From: Mycobacterium paraense
GTDB taxonomy: Bacteria > Actinomycetota > Actinomycetes > Mycobacteriales > Mycobacteriaceae
Reading direction: 5' to 3'
DNA: 64,000 nt
Assembly (NCBI RefSeq): GCF_002101815.1
Contig: NZ_LQPM01000016.1
Coordinates: 1 to 64,000, forward strand
Below the pieces are notes generated by a model. The model ran no database searches. It saw nothing but the letters and a program-made list of their open reading frames with translations, and was not told the origin of the DNA. Positions 48,281 through 57,700 of this stretch are shown here, piece by piece; the stretch's first letter is position 1, and each line of letters begins with the position of its first letter. The position numbers were made by a program, and so were the translations under genes.

Positions 48281-49621
48281 GTGGCCAGCCTCGAGCAGAG
48301 CCGCCAGCTGGTCACCGAAATCCCCGGTCCCACATCGCTGGAGCTCAACAAGCGCCGGGCCGCGGCCGTGTCGGGCGGCGTGAACGTCTCCCTGCCGGTG
48401 TACGTCGCGCGGGCCGGCGGCGGCATCGTCGAGGACGTCGACGGCAACCGGCTCATCGACCTGGGTTCGGGCATCGCGGTAACCACGATCGGCAACTCGT
48501 CGCCCCGCGTCGTCGACGCGGTGCGCGCGCAGGTCGACGACTTCACCCACACCTGCTTCATGGTGACGCCGTACGAGGAGTACGTCGCCGTCGCCGAGGA
48601 ACTCAACCGGATCACCCCCGGCTCGGGCGAGAAGCGCTCGGTGTTGTTCAACTCCGGCGCCGAGGCCGTCGAGAACGCCGTCAAGGTCGCCCGGGCCCAC
48701 ACCCGCAAGCCCGCGGTGGTGGCGTTCAACCACGCCTATCACGGGCGCACCAACCTGGCGATGGCGCTCACCGCCAAATCCATGCCCTACAAGAGCGGCT
48801 TCGGCCCGTTCGCGCCGGAGGTGTACCGGGCCCCGCTGTCCTACCCCTACCGGGACGGGCTGCACGACAAGGAACTCGCCACCGACGGCGAAAAGGCCGC
48901 CGCGCGCACCATCGGCATCATCGAAAACCAGGTCGGCGCCGACAGCCTGGCCGCCGTCATCATCGAGCCGATCGCCGGCGAGGGCGGATTCATCGTTCCC
49001 GCAGAGGGATTCCTGCCCGCGCTGCTCGACTGGTGCCGCCGCAACGACGTGGTGTTCATCGCCGACGAGGTGCAGACCGGCTTCGCCCGCACCGGCGCCA
49101 TGTTCGCCTGCGAGCACGAGGGGATCGTGCCCGACCTGATCTGCACCGCCAAGGGCATCGCCGACGGGCTGCCGCTGTCGGCGGTCACCGGCCGCGCCGA
49201 AATCATGGACGCATCGCACGTGGGCGGTTTGGGCGGCACGTTCGGCGGAAACCCGATTGCGTGTGCGGCCGCACTGGCCACCATCGCGACGATCGAAAGC
49301 GACGGGCTGGTCGAGCGGGCACGGCAGCTGGAACGGCTGATCACCGCACCGTTGTTGCGCCTGCAGGCCGCCGATGACCGGATCGGCGACGTGCGCGGTC
49401 GGGGCGCCATGATCGCCATCGAGCTGGTGAAGTCGGGGACCGCCGAGCCCGATGCGGAACTGACCAAAAAGCTGTCCACCGCGGCCCACGCGGCCGGAGT
49501 GATCGTGTTGACCTGCGGCATGTTCGGCAACATCATCCGGCTGCTGCCGCCACTGACCATCAGCGACGAGCTGTTGATCGAGGGGATCGACATCCTGGGC
49601 GGGCTGCTGGGCGAGCTCTAG
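48281..49621 (+). CDS. gabT: 4-aminobutyrate aminotransferase
   Basis: A 446-residue class III PLP aminotransferase. The PLP lysine is Lys291 in TAKGIADGLPLSAV, preceded by VFIADEVQTGFARTG with the cofactor aspartate. SGAEAVENAVKVAR and FNHAYHGRTN are the usual phosphate and ring-stacking segments. It should convert GABA and 2-oxoglutarate to succinate semialdehyde and glutamate. The start is GTG with GAGGAGGA upstream. It matches Rv2589. The substrate could extend to other omega-amino acids. Confidence 0.93.
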   Translation: MASLEQSRQLVTEIPGPTSLELNKRRAAAVSGGVNVSLPVYVARAGGGIVEDVDGNRLIDLGSGIAVTTIGNSSPRVVDAVRAQVDDFTHTCFMVTPYEEYVAVAEELNRITPGSGEKRSVLFNSGAEAVENAVKVARAHTRKPAVVAFNHAYHGRTNLAMALTAKSMPYKSGFGPFAPEVYRAPLSYPYRDGLHDKELATDGEKAAARTIGIIENQVGADSLAAVIIEPIAGEGGFIVPAEGFLPALLDWCRRNDVVFIADEVQTGFARTGAMFACEHEGIVPDLICTAKGIADGLPLSAVTGRAEIMDASHVGGLGGTFGGNPIACAAALATIATIESDGLVERARQLERLITAPLLRLQAADDRIGDVRGRGAMIAIELVKSGTAEPDAELTKKLSTAAHAAGVIVLTCGMFGNIIRLLPPLTISDELLIEGIDILGGLLGEL

Positions 49622-49650
49622 CCCGGTGCCGAAGATCACATCAACGGTGT

Positions 49651-49739
49651 CCCGTTAAGGAATACCATTAGTTTTGCTAACGTTTTACGGATCAGCGCAA
49701 CGTCGCGCAACCGGAACCACTTACTCCTTAAACAATCAA
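49651..49739 (+). promoter_or_regulatory. AT-rich promoter region of the carboxylic acid reductase gene
   Basis: In a region near 70 percent GC, bases 49654-49690 are AT-rich and contain several TANNNT hexamers (TACCAT, TAGTTT, TAACGT), any of which could be a -10 element. A short inverted repeat TTAG-TTTTG-CTAA lies at 49668-49680. A second AT-rich patch near 49723-49740 includes TCCTTAA, the complement of TTAAGGA at 49655-49661. A Shine-Dalgarno AAGGGAAG precedes the ATG. The exact start site cannot be chosen. Confidence 0.35.
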
Positions 49740-49749
49740 GGGAAGCCTT

Positions 49750-52700
49750 ATGTCGACTTTTTCCGAAGAGCGGCTCGCACGCCGAGTCGACGAGCTCACC
49801 GCCTCTGACCCGCAGTTCGCCGCGGCCCGCCCCGACCCGGCGGTCGCCGCCGCCCTCGAACAGCCCGGGCTGCCGCTGCCGCAGGTGATCCGGACGGTGC
49901 TGGACGGCTACGCCGAGCGACCCGCGCTGGGCCAGCGCGCCGTCGAGTTCGTCAAGGACCCCAAGACGGGTCGCACCACCGTCGAGCTGCTCCCCCGCTA
50001 CGAGACCATCACCTACCGCGAGGTCGGCGAGCGCGTCGCCGCGCTGGCGCGCGCCCTGAGCCACGACTCGCTGAGCGTCGGGGACCGGGTCTGCGTGCTG
50101 GGCTTCAACAGCGTCGACTACGCCACCATCGACATGGCGCTGGGCGTCGTCGGCGCGGTGAGCGTTCCGCTGCAGACCAGCGCCGCGCTCGCCCAGCTGC
50201 AGCCGATCGTGGCCGAGACGCAGCCGAGCGTGATCGCCTCCAGCGTCAACCAGCTGCCGGACGCCGTCGAGCTGATCCTGAACGGTCACACGCCCGCCCA
50301 CCTGGTCGTCTTCGACTACCACCCGGAGGCCGACGACGAGCGCGAGGCCGTCGAGGCCGCCCGCGCGCGGCTGGCGGACACGCCCATCACCATCCAGACG
50401 CTGGCCGACGTGCTCGAGCGCGGCAAGTCGCTGCCCGACGCACCGCTGCCGGCGCCGTCGGACGAGGACCCGCTGGCGCTGTTGATCTACACCTCCGGCA
50501 GCACCGGCGCGCCCAAGGGCGCGATGTACCCGGCGCGCAACGTCGGGAAGATGTGGCGCCGGTCGAGCCACAACTGGTTCGGGGAGACCCCCGCGTCGAT
50601 CACCCTCAACTTCATGCCGATGAGCCACGTCATGGGCCGCGGCATCCTCTACGGCACCCTCGGCAACGGCGGCACCGCGTACTTCGCCGCCCGCAGTGAC
50701 CTTTCGACGCTGCTCGAGGACCTCGAGCTGGTCCGGCCGACCGAGCTGAACTTTGTGCCGCGGATCTGGGAGACGCTGTTCGGCGAATTCCAGCGCCAGG
50801 TCGACCGGCGGCTGCCCGAGGGCGCCGGCCAGGACGAACGCCAGGCCGTCGAGGCCGAGGTCCTCGACGAGCAGCGGCGCTACCTGCTGGGCGGCCGGTT
50901 CATCTTCGCGATGACGGGCTCCGCGCCGACCTCCCCCGAGCTGAGGAACTGGGTCGAGGCGCTGCTCGAGATGGAGTTGGTGGACGGCTACGGCTCCACC
51001 GAGGCCGGCATGGTCCTGTTCAACGGCGAAGTCCAGCGCCCGCCCGTCGTCGACTACAAGCTGGTCGACGTGCCGGACCTGGGCTACTTCTCCACCGACC
51101 GGCCGCACCCGCGCGGTGAACTGTTGCTCAAGACCGAGAACATGTTCCCCGGCTACTACAAGCGGGCCGAGACCACCGCCAACGTGTTCGACGAGGACGG
51201 CTACTACCGGACCGGCGACGTCTTCGCGGAGGTCGCGCCCGACAAGCTGGTCTACGTCGACCGCCGCAACAACGTGCTGAAGCTCGCGCAGGGCGAGTTC
51301 GTCACCCTGGCCAAGCTGGAGGCGGAGTTCGGCAACAGCCCGCTGGTGCGCCAGATCTACATCTACGGCAACAGCGCGCAGCCCTACCTGCTGGCCGTCG
51401 TGGTGCCCACCGAGGAGGCCCTGGAGCGCTACCAGGCCGACGAGCTGAAGCCGCTGATCGCCGATTCGCTGCAGAACGTCGCGCGCGACGCGGGCCTGCA
51501 GTCCTACGAGGTGCCGCGCGACTTCCTCATCGAGACCACGCCGTTCAGCCTGGAGAACGGTCTGCTGACCGGCATCCGCAAGCTGGCGTGGCCGAAGCTG
51601 AAGCAGCACTACGGCGAGCGGCTCGAGGCGCTCTACGCCGAGCTGGCCCAGGGCCAGGCCAACGAGCTGAGCGAGCTGCGCAGCAGCGGGGCGGACCGTC
51701 CGGTGCTCGAGACCGTGAGCCGCGCCGCGGCCGCGATGCTGGGCACCGCGACCAGCGACCTGTCCGGCGAGGCGCACTTCACCGATTTGGGCGGGGACTC
51801 GTTGTCCGCCTTGACATTCGGCAACCTGCTGCGCGAGATCTTCGAGGTCGACGTGCCGGTGGGCGTCATCGTCAGCCCGGCCAACGACCTGCGGGCCATC
51901 GCCGACTACATCGAGGCCGAGCGCAAGGGCACCAAGCGGCCCACGTTCGCGGCCGTGCACGGTCGCGACGCGACCGAGGTGCGCGCGAGCGACCTGACGC
52001 TCGACAAGTTCCTGGAGCCCTCGACGCTGGCCGGTGCGCCCGAGCTGCCGAAGCCCACCTCCGAGGTGCGCACGGTGCTGCTGACCGGTGCGACGGGCTT
52101 CCTCGGCCGCTACCTGGCGCTCGACTGGCTCGAGCGGATGGACCTGGTCGACGGCAAGGTGATCGCGCTGGTGCGGGCCCGCTCCGACGAGGAGGCCCGC
52201 GCGCGGCTGGACAACACCTTCGACAGCGGTGACCCCGCGCTGCTGGCGCACTATCAGGCGCTGGCGGCCAAGCACCTCGAGGTGCTCGCCGGCGACAAGG
52301 GTGAGCCCAACCTCGGCCTGGACCAGGCGACGTGGCAGCGGCTGGCCGACACCGTCGACCTCATCGTCGACCCGGCGGCCCTGGTCAACCACGTGCTGCC
52401 GTACAGCGAGCTGTTCGGGCCCAACGCGCTCGGCACCGCCGAGCTGATCCGGATCGCGCTGACCACCAAGCAGAAGCCGTACGTCTACGTGTCGACGATC
52501 GGGGTCGGCGACCAGATCGAGCCGGGCAAGTTCGTCGAGGACGCCGACATCCGCGAGATCAGCGCGACGCGGGCGATCAACGACAACTACGCCAACGGCT
52601 ACGGCAACAGCAAGTGGGCCGGCGAGGTGCTGCTGCGCGAGGCCCACGACCTGTGCGGCCTGCCCGTCGCGGTGTTCCGGTGCGACATGATCCTGGCCGA

Positions 52701-53256
52701 CACCACCTACGCGGGGCAGCTCAACCTGCCGGACATGTTCACCCGGCTGATGCTGAGCCTGGTGGCCACCGGCGTCGCTCCCGGCTCGTTCTACGAGCTG
52801 GACGCCGACGGCAACCGGCAGCGCGCGCACTACGACGGGCTGCCCGTCGAGTTCATCGCCTCGGCGATCTCCACCCTGGGAACCCAGACGGAGGGCTTCC
52901 AGACGTACCACGTGATGAACCCGTACGACGACGGCATCGGGCTCGACGAGTACGTCGACTGGCTGATCGAGGCCGGCTACCCGCTGCACCGGGTGGACGA
53001 CTACGCCGAATGGCTGCGCCGGTTCGAGGGATCGATGCGGGCCCTGCCGGAACGGCAGCGCCAGTACTCGCTGCTGCCGCTGCTGCACAACTACCAGAAG
53101 CCGGAGAAGCCGCTGCGCGGGTCGCTGGCACCGACCGACCGGTTCCGCGCCGCGGTGCAGGAGGCGAAAATCGGCCCCGACAAGGACATCCCGCATGTCT
53201 CGGCGCCGATCATCGTCAAGTACATCACCGACCTGCAGTTGCTCGGCTTGCTGTAA
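49750..53256 (+). CDS. car: Carboxylic acid reductase, A-T-R architecture (FadD9-like)
   Basis: An 1168-residue enzyme that activates a carboxylic acid with ATP, loads it on phosphopantetheine and reduces it to the aldehyde with NADPH. The adenylation domain (about 60-640) has [17 protein letters not shown] near 247. A carrier domain (about 650-735) has Ser684 in LGGDSLS as the phosphopantetheine site. The reductase domain (about 770-1168) has [11 protein letters not shown] at about 780 and the Tyr951-x3-Lys955 pair. It is the counterpart of Rv2590 (fadD9). A phosphopantetheinyl transferase encoded elsewhere is required. A strong hairpin follows the stop. Confidence 0.95.
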   Translation: MSTFSEERLARRVDELTASDPQFAAARPDPAVAAALEQPGLPLPQVIRTVLDGYAERPALGQRAVEFVKDPKTGRTTVELLPRYETITYREVGERVAALARALSHDSLSVGDRVCVLGFNSVDYATIDMALGVVGAVSVPLQTSAALAQLQPIVAETQPSVIASSVNQLPDAVELILNGHTPAHLVVFDYHPEADDEREAVEAARARLADTPITIQTLADVLERGKSLPDAPLPAPSDEDPLALLIYTSGSTGAPKGAMYPARNVGKMWRRSSHNWFGETPASITLNFMPMSHVMGRGILYGTLGNGGTAYFAARSDLSTLLEDLELVRPTELNFVPRIWETLFGEFQRQVDRRLPEGAGQDERQAVEAEVLDEQRRYLLGGRFIFAMTGSAPTSPELRNWVEALLEMELVDGYGSTEAGMVLFNGEVQRPPVVDYKLVDVPDLGYFSTDRPHPRGELLLKTENMFPGYYKRAETTANVFDEDGYYRTGDVFAEVAPDKLVYVDRRNNVLKLAQGEFVTLAKLEAEFGNSPLVRQIYIYGNSAQPYLLAVVVPTEEALERYQADELKPLIADSLQNVARDAGLQSYEVPRDFLIETTPFSLENGLLTGIRKLAWPKLKQHYGERLEALYAELAQGQANELSELRSSGADRPVLETVSRAAAAMLGTATSDLSGEAHFTDLGGDSLSALTFGNLLREIFEVDVPVGVIVSPANDLRAIADYIEAERKGTKRPTFAAVHGRDATEVRASDLTLDKFLEPSTLAGAPELPKPTSEVRTVLLTGATGFLGRYLALDWLERMDLVDGKVIALVRARSDEEARARLDNTFDSGDPALLAHYQALAAKHLEVLAGDKGEPNLGLDQATWQRLADTVDLIVDPAALVNHVLPYSELFGPNALGTAELIRIALTTKQKPYVYVSTIGVGDQIEPGKFVEDADIREISATRAINDNYANGYGNSKWAGEVLLREAHDLCGLPVAVFRCDMILADTTYAGQLNLPDMFTRLMLSLVATGVAPGSFYELDADGNRQRAHYDGLPVEFIASAISTLGTQTEGFQTYHVMNPYDDGIGLDEYVDWLIEAGYPLHRVDDYAEWLRRFEGSMRALPERQRQYSLLPLLHNYQKPEKPLRGSLAPTDRFRAAVQEAKIGPDKDIPHVSAPIIVKYITDLQLLGLL

Positions 53257-53270
53257 GGCACCAACGCGAT

Positions 53271-53296
53271 CGCCGAGCCCCCGCGGGGGCTCGGCG
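53271..53296. terminator. Strong palindromic terminator between convergent car and membrane-protein genes
   Basis: Two perfect 13-base arms (CGCCGAGCCCCCG and its complement) start 14 bases after the car stop, flanked by GCGAT and ATTCGC that extend pairing with one bulge. A short T-containing stretch (GCTTTGTC) follows on the plus strand. The position between convergent stops at 53256 and 53317 suggests use from both sides. Mycobacterial terminators often lack long T-tracts. Confidence 0.8.
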
Positions 53297-53316
53297 ATTC
53301 GCTTTGTCGGGGGTGG

Positions 53317-54057
53317 TCAGCCTTGGGGATGCGGCCAGCGCAGGTAAGCGGGCCCCGGTGTTCCCTCGCCGCGTTGGCGGCGCCATCCGCGCTTGGGCTG
53401 ATCTTCACCGGCGCCGTACCGGTCGACCCGCGGCTGGGTGAGCGCGCCCGAGGACACCTCCGCCGGCGGCTCCGCCGCCGAATCGGACTTGTACTCCGGC
53501 TCGGAATAGGCCGGCTGGGCGTACGCCGGGTCGGCGGCCCGCGCGGCACGCGCCTCGGCCACCCGACTCAGGACCTCGGCATCACGCGCCGACCGCACCG
53601 CCAAGCGCGCCACGGCGACCGCCCCGACGAAGATGATCAGGGCACCCAGACCGGAGAAGTAGGAAACCTCGAGAACGGCCCGCTTGCGGTCGGAGGCGGC
53701 GATCGGATCGCCGGCGGAACCGATGCCCAACATCGGGGCGACGTCGCCGCCGATCACGAACCACGCGCCGGCGAGCACCGCCAGCCAGCCGCCCACCATC
53801 GCCGTGACCCGGTTTCCGGAAAAGATCAGCAGCAGGCCGGCCAGCACCGCCGCGCCGCCGGGGAGCACCTCGAGCCAGCCCCGGGCCGTCGTCCACGTCC
53901 AGTCCTGGTCCGGCGTGTAGGCGAAATTGAAGTGGGGGCCGACGAACGGTATCAACGCACCCCAAGCGCCCAGAACGACCAGGATCAATCCGCTGAGCGC
54001 GCCGCGCGACCGCGGCATCCACATTGCGCTGGGTCGGCTGTTTTCTGCGTCTGTCAT
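53317..54057 (-). CDS. Four-helix membrane protein, paralogue A (SigF-like promoter)
   Basis: A 246-residue protein with about four membrane helices (near 20-42, 68-86, 89-107, 138-158). Landmarks are RGALSGLILVVLGAWGALIPFVGP, GWLEVLPGG, SGNRVTAMVGGWLAVLAGAWFV and RAVLEVSYFSGLGALIIF. A long charged cytoplasmic tail ends in YLRWPHPQG. It is clearly paralogous to the gene at 54670-55323. No known family is recognised. ATG at 54057 has GAGGGG 8 bases upstream. It occupies the place where M. tuberculosis has PE_PGRS44. Confidence 0.8.
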   Translation of the reverse strand: MTDAENSRPSAMWMPRSRGALSGLILVVLGAWGALIPFVGPHFNFAYTPDQDWTWTTARGWLEVLPGGAAVLAGLLLIFSGNRVTAMVGGWLAVLAGAWFVIGGDVAPMLGIGSAGDPIAASDRKRAVLEVSYFSGLGALIIFVGAVAVARLAVRSARDAEVLSRVAEARAARAADPAYAQPAYSEPEYKSDSAAEPPAEVSSGALTQPRVDRYGAGEDQPKRGWRRQRGEGTPGPAYLRWPHPQG

Positions 54058-54102
54058 CAATTTCCCCTCGAATAGAAGCCGGACTACTTCAGCCCCGCAG
54101 GG

Positions 54103-54128
54103 GTACCCACGGCCGCCGGGGGTGTAAC
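54103..54128 (-). promoter_or_regulatory. SigF-like promoter of membrane-protein paralogue A
   Basis: On the minus strand GTTA (54128-54125), 16 bases, then GGGTAC (54108-54103) fit the SigF pattern GTTT-N15-17-GGGTAY with one deviation. The -10 ends 45 bases before the ATG at 54057. The same two elements in the same order precede paralogue B, with similar flanking sequence (CGTTAC at the -35 side, GGGTACCC at the -10 side). Confidence 0.55.
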
Positions 54129-54172
54129 GCGGCCGATCGAGGTCGTGGCCAATGGGCCCAGTGTGACTGGTG

Positions 54173-54559
54173 TTACCGGTAAAGACCGATGACGACCAGC
54201 GCGATGGCGATCACCGGGAAGGTGCCCTGGATGACGGCGGCCCGCGCCTTCTCCGGCGCCGACAGCAGCAGCACGACCGCGGCGGCGGCCATCGACCCGA
54301 CGCCCGCCAGGATGAGCGCCACTCCCACGGCGGTGTCCCCCATCACCACGGGCGGAATGCCGAGGCCGGTGACGATCGCCAGGAACAGGTTGTAGAACCC
54401 CTGATTGAAGGCGAGCAGCTTGGTGGCCTCCGCCTCTTCGGCCGACGTGCCGAACCTGGCGCGGGTGCGTTCCGAGGTCCAGGTCAACGACTCCATCGTG
54501 AAGATGTAGACGTGCAACAGGGCGGCCAGCGCGGCGAACACCAACCCGGCGGTGAGCAT
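54173..54559 (-). CDS. DUF1304 family membrane protein
   Basis: A 128-residue protein with four membrane helices and the DUF1304 layout: LHVYIFTMESLTW near the N terminus, TKLLAFNQGFYNLFLAI and a GSMAAAAVVLLLSAPEKARAAVIQGTFPVIAI end. Function of the family is unknown. GGAGGAGCG precedes the ATG. On the minus strand TTGACG lies about 35 bases upstream of the start as a possible -35, with no clear -10. It lies between two paralogous membrane-protein genes. Confidence 0.82.
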   Translation of the reverse strand: MLTAGLVFAALAALLHVYIFTMESLTWTSERTRARFGTSAEEAEATKLLAFNQGFYNLFLAIVTGLGIPPVVMGDTAVGVALILAGVGSMAAAAVVLLLSAPEKARAAVIQGTFPVIAIALVVIGLYR

Positions 54560-54669
54560 CGCTCCTCCTCGCTAGTCGAACAGCCCGTTTGCGGCGTCAA
54601 GAAGAATACCGACCGGCGGGTGCGCAAGCTGCCCTGACGCGCGAAGGCGCGTTGCCTGCCGAGGAGGAG

Positions 54670-55323
54670 CTACACGCCGGCGTGGTGGTGGCGTCGGCCG
54701 AAGAGCCCGCCGCCGGCGCGCCGGTGGAACAGGCCGCCGCGGGCGCGCTCGTCGGCGCGCACGTCGCGAGCCGATTCGTCGTACATGGCCGGCTCCGCCG
54801 CCGGGGTGGTCGCCATGGGCGCGGGTTCGGTCACCACGACGTCGCGGGCGTGCCGGACGGCCACGCGAGCCAGCGCGGCGCCGCCGAGGAACACGATCAG
54901 CGCGCCCAGCCCGGTGAAGTAGGTGACCTCGAGCAGGGCCCTCTTCAGGTCCGACGCGGCCGCGGGTTGGCCGACGTCGCCGATTTGCAGGGTCGGCGCG
55001 AACGCCCGGCCGACCACGAACCAGGCGCCGGCGAAGACCGCCAGCCAGCCGCCGAGCATGGCGCTGGCGCGGTTTCCGGAGACGATCAGGATCAGGCCGC
55101 CCACCGCGGCGACGACGCCGGGGAAGACCTCGAGCCAGCCTTTCGCGGCCGTCCAGGTCCATGCGGGGTCGAGGGAATAGGTCCACCTGATCAGGGGTCC
55201 GATGAACGGTGCCAGCGCACCCCAGGCACCCAAGAGGATCAGGAGTAGCCCGCTCACGGCGCCGCGGGTGCGGGGCATGTAAGGCGCGGATGCGCGGTCA
55301 TAGTCGGGGCCGGTGTGCCTCAT
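54670..55323 (-). CDS. Four-helix membrane protein, paralogue B (SigF-like promoter)
   Basis: A 217-residue paralogue of the 53317-54057 product. It shares RGAVSGLLLILLGAWGALAPF, GWLEVFPGV, SGNRASAMLGGWLAVFAGAWFV and RALLEVTYFTGLGALIVFLGG. Its cytoplasmic tail differs and ends in a His-rich GRRHHHAGV. ATG at 55323 has GGAGG 7 bases upstream. The frame is open a further 21 codons through the promoter, which are not coding. The pair presumably arose by duplication around the DUF1304 gene. No function is known. Confidence 0.8.
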   Translation of the reverse strand: MRHTGPDYDRASAPYMPRTRGAVSGLLLILLGAWGALAPFIGPLIRWTYSLDPAWTWTAAKGWLEVFPGVVAAVGGLILIVSGNRASAMLGGWLAVFAGAWFVVGRAFAPTLQIGDVGQPAAASDLKRALLEVTYFTGLGALIVFLGGAALARVAVRHARDVVVTEPAPMATTPAAEPAMYDESARDVRADERARGGLFHRRAGGGLFGRRHHHAGV

Positions 55324-55359
55324 CAGAAACCTCCTACAGTAAGTACTGATGCTGCGTGG

Positions 55360-55384
55360 GTACCCCGGGCGGCGGTGACGTAAC
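55360..55384 (-). promoter_or_regulatory. SigF-like promoter of membrane-protein paralogue B
   Basis: On the minus strand GTTA (55384-55381), 15 bases, then GGGTAC (55365-55360) match the promoter upstream of paralogue A. The -10 ends 36 bases before the ATG, leaving a short leader that includes GGAGG. A CAGTA-AG-TACTG inverted repeat (55336-55347) lies in that leader. SigF is a stress and stationary-phase sigma factor in mycobacteria. Confidence 0.55.
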
Positions 55385-55402
55385 ACACACGCCTAACCGG
55401 CG

Positions 55403-56449
55403 CTAGTCGAAGAGGCCTGGTTGGCCCAGCCCGGCGGCCCCGGCCGGCGGGGTCAGGCCGAGGTGCGTCCAGGCCTGCGCGGTGGCGACCCGGCCGCGCG
55501 GGGTGCGCGCGACCATGCCGGCGCGCACCAAGAACGGCTCGCACACCTCCTCGACGGTCGCGGCCTCCTCGCCCACCGCGACCGCCAGCGTCGAAACGCC
55601 GACCGGGCCGCCGCCGAAGCCGCGGGTCAGCGCCGACAGCACCGCCCGGTCCAGGCGGTCCAGGCCCAGCTCGTCGACGTCGTAGACCGCCAGCGCGGAC
55701 TTGGCGACGTCGCGGGTGATCACGCCGTCGGCGCGCACCTCGGCGAAGTCGCGGACCCGGCGCAGCAGCCGGTTGGCGATCCGCGGGGTGCCCCGCGAGC
55801 GCCGGGCGATCTCGGCGCCGGCCTCGGCGCCCAGCTCGATGCCGAGAATCCCGGCCGAACGCGCCAGCACCCGCTCCAGCTCGGCGGGTTCGTAGAAGTC
55901 CATGTGCGCGGTGAACCCGAACCGGTCGCGCAGCGGGCCGGTCAGCGCGCCGGACCGGGTGGTGGCGCCGACCAGGGTGAAGGGCGCCACCTCCAGCGGG
56001 ATCGACGTCGCCCCGGGCCCTTTGCCGACCACCACGTCGACCCGGAAATCCTCCATCGCCAGGTAGAGCATCTCCTCGGCGGGCCGCGCGATGCGGTGGA
56101 TCTCGTCGATGAACAGCACGTCGTGCTCGACCAGGTTGGACAGCATCGCGGCCAGGTCGCCCGCGCGTTCCAGCGCCGGGCCGGACGTCACCCGCAGCGA
56201 CGAGCCGAGCTCGGCCGCGATGATCATCGCCAGCGACGTCTTGCCCAGCCCCGGCGGGCCGGACAGCAGGATGTGATCCGGTGTGCCGCCGCGGTTCTTG
56301 GCCCCCTCGATGACCAGCTGCAGCTGTTCGCGCACCCGCGGCTGGCCGATGAACTCCGACAGCGAGCGCGGCCGCAGGCTGACGTCGATGTCACCCTCGC
56401 CCACGGTCAGGGCCGGCGAGACGTCCCGTTCGGAGTAGTCGTCCGTCAT
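55403..56449 (-). CDS. ruvB: Holliday junction branch-migration helicase RuvB
   Basis: A 348-residue AAA+ motor that with RuvA drives Holliday junction branch migration. Walker A is GPPGLGKTS, Walker [10 protein letters not shown], sensor 1 GATTRSGAL, and the arginine finger region is GPLRDRFGF. The C-terminal winged helix covers about 270-340. The ATG overlaps the stop of the 28-residue micro-ORF (ATGA), whose last codons carry the GAGGAGGAG Shine-Dalgarno for ruvB. Third gene of the SOS-controlled ruvC-ruvA-ruvB operon. Confidence 0.97.
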   Translation of the reverse strand: MTDDYSERDVSPALTVGEGDIDVSLRPRSLSEFIGQPRVREQLQLVIEGAKNRGGTPDHILLSGPPGLGKTSLAMIIAAELGSSLRVTSGPALERAGDLAAMLSNLVEHDVLFIDEIHRIARPAEEMLYLAMEDFRVDVVVGKGPGATSIPLEVAPFTLVGATTRSGALTGPLRDRFGFTAHMDFYEPAELERVLARSAGILGIELGAEAGAEIARRSRGTPRIANRLLRRVRDFAEVRADGVITRDVAKSALAVYDVDELGLDRLDRAVLSALTRGFGGGPVGVSTLAVAVGEEAATVEEVCEPFLVRAGMVARTPRGRVATAQAWTHLGLTPPAGAAGLGQPGLFD

Positions 56450-56532
56450 TTGCGCCGCTCCTCCTCATCGCTCCGTCCCCCTCGCCGCTTCGCGGCTGGG
56501 GGCGCCCCCACTGCATCGTCGCCGGCGCGCAT
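56446..56532 (-). CDS. 28-residue micro-ORF linking ruvA to ruvB
   Basis: On the minus strand the ruvA stop overlaps an ATG (TGATG, 56534-56530) that opens 28 codons, and the TGA of this frame overlaps the ruvB ATG (ATGA, 56449-56446). The peptide begins [12 protein letters not shown], is Arg/Lys-rich in the middle and ends SDEEERRK. Both junctions are exact couplings of the type described for MIRUs. It probably keeps ribosomes moving from ruvA to ruvB. Whether the peptide itself has a role is unknown. Confidence 0.65.
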   Translation of the reverse strand: MRAGDDAVGAPPAAKRRGGRSDEEERRK

Positions 56533-56537
56533 CATCG
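56446..56537 (-). repeat. MIRU-like interspersed intercistronic unit
   Basis: The ruvA-ruvB junction has MIRU features as I recall them: a start GCGCGCCGGCGACGATGCAG, an end GGAGCGATGAGGAGGAGCGG, a single small open frame overlapping both neighbours, and an intercistronic position. The middle contains a GGGGGCGCCCCC palindrome and a GCCGCGAAGCGGC stem, which make it somewhat longer than the core. Only one copy was seen in this window, so repeat status rests on similarity to units known from other mycobacterial genomes. Confidence 0.6.
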
Positions 56538-57122
56538 CGACTTACCCAGCAACGACAGCGCGGCGCGCAGGGCGCTGGACGTCGAGGCGTCGTGGTCGTC
56601 GGACAGCACCTTGTCGGTCGCCTCCTCGGCCTGCTTGACCGCGAAACCGAGGCCGACCAGCGCCTCCACCACCGGGCCGCGCACCGCGTGGCCGTTGACC
56701 GCCGGAGCGGCTCCCGCGGCGACGATCCCGACCTTGTCGCGCAACTCCAGCACCATCCGTTCGGCGCCGCGTTTGCCGATGCCGGGCACCCGGGTCAGCG
56801 CGGCGACGTCGCTGTCGTGCAGCGCCTGGCGCAGGGCCGCGGCGTCGTGCACGGCGAGCGTCGCCATCGCCAGCCGCGGCCCGACTCCCGACACCGACAG
56901 CAGCGTCAGGAACAGGTCGCGGGTCTCGGTGTCCGTGAAGCCGTACAGCGTCATGGAATCCTCGCGGACGACCATCGCGGTGATCAGCCGCGCCTGGGTC
57001 CCCTGCCGCAACGTCGCCAGCGTCGACGGCGTCGCGTTGACCCGGTAGCCGACGCCGGCGGCCTCGATCACCACGTGGTCGAGCGCCACCTCGAGCACCT
57101 CGCCGCGCACCGAGGCGATCAT
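56532..57122 (-). CDS. ruvA: Holliday junction DNA helicase subunit RuvA
   Basis: A 196-residue junction-binding protein with an OB-fold N-terminal domain (1-62), two helix-hairpin-helix motifs ([14 protein letters not shown] at 76-89, [14 protein letters not shown] at 111-124) and a C-terminal helical domain (about 145-196) that contacts RuvB. ATG at 57122 overlaps the ruvC stop (ATGA). The upstream frame is a ruvC shadow. Length is normal. Confidence 0.97.
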   Translation of the reverse strand: MIASVRGEVLEVALDHVVIEAAGVGYRVNATPSTLATLRQGTQARLITAMVVREDSMTLYGFTDTETRDLFLTLLSVSGVGPRLAMATLAVHDAAALRQALHDSDVAALTRVPGIGKRGAERMVLELRDKVGIVAAGAAPAVNGHAVRGPVVEALVGLGFAVKQAEEATDKVLSDDHDASTSSALRAALSLLGKSR

Positions 57123-57685
57123 CGAGCGGCCTTCAGCTTGGCCTGCACCTTTGCCCGGTAGGCGTGGCGCTGCTGCGCGGCCAGGGCCTCGGCGGCGGCC
57201 ATCCGGGCCAGCATCGGCGCCCGCCAGCAGTGGCAGATCGCCAGTGCGAGCGCGTCGGCGGCGTCGGCCGGCGTCGGCTTGGCTTGCAGCGCAAGGATTC
57301 TGGTGACCATCGCGGTGACCTGTTCCTTGTTGGCGGCGCCGTTGCCGGTGACCGCGGCCTTGACCTCGGTGGGGGTGTGGAAGTGCACGTCGATGCCGCG
57401 CCGGGCCGCGGCCAGCGCCACCACGCCGCCGGCCTGCGCGGTGCCCATCACGGTCGTGACGTTCAGTTGGGAGAACACCCGCTCGATGGCCACCACGTCG
57501 GGTTGATGGGTGGCCAGCCAGTGCTCGACGGCATCGCTGATGGCCAACAACCGCTTGGCCAGCGGCGCTTCCGACGGGGTGCGCACCACGTCGACGTCGA
57601 GCGCGACGACGCTGCGCCCGCGCCCGGTCTCCACGACCGACAGGCCGCATCGGGTCAGCCCGGGATCGACGCCCATCACGCGCAT
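57119..57685 (-). CDS. ruvC: Crossover junction endodeoxyribonuclease RuvC
   Basis: A 188-residue RNase-H-fold resolvase. The catalytic acidic residues are Asp7 (VMGVDPGL), Glu68 (VAIERVF), Asp141 and Asp144 (DAADALA). It cuts Holliday junctions symmetrically after RuvAB migration. The ATG has GAAGGAG upstream and a LexA box 16 bases upstream. It leads the operon and overlaps ruvA by four bases. M. tuberculosis has vapBC40 next to ruvC, but here DUF4178 follows directly. Confidence 0.97.
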   Translation of the reverse strand: MRVMGVDPGLTRCGLSVVETGRGRSVVALDVDVVRTPSEAPLAKRLLAISDAVEHWLATHQPDVVAIERVFSQLNVTTVMGTAQAGGVVALAAARRGIDVHFHTPTEVKAAVTGNGAANKEQVTAMVTRILALQAKPTPADAADALALAICHCWRAPMLARMAAAEALAAQQRHAYRAKVQAKLKAAR

Positions 57686-57700
57686 GGCCGGCTCCTTCGT

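Noticed and set aside
49636..53196. 1186-codon open frame on the minus strand opposite car
   Set aside because: It is the antisense of a clear A-T-R reductase. The protein is a string of Arg, Gly, Val, Gln and His without domains, typical of GC-rich shadow frames.
54631..54650. ACGCGC-GAAG-GCGCGT stem as a terminator of paralogue B
   Set aside because: The stem is only 6 bp and no T-tract follows in the direction of transcription, so it is too weak to annotate.
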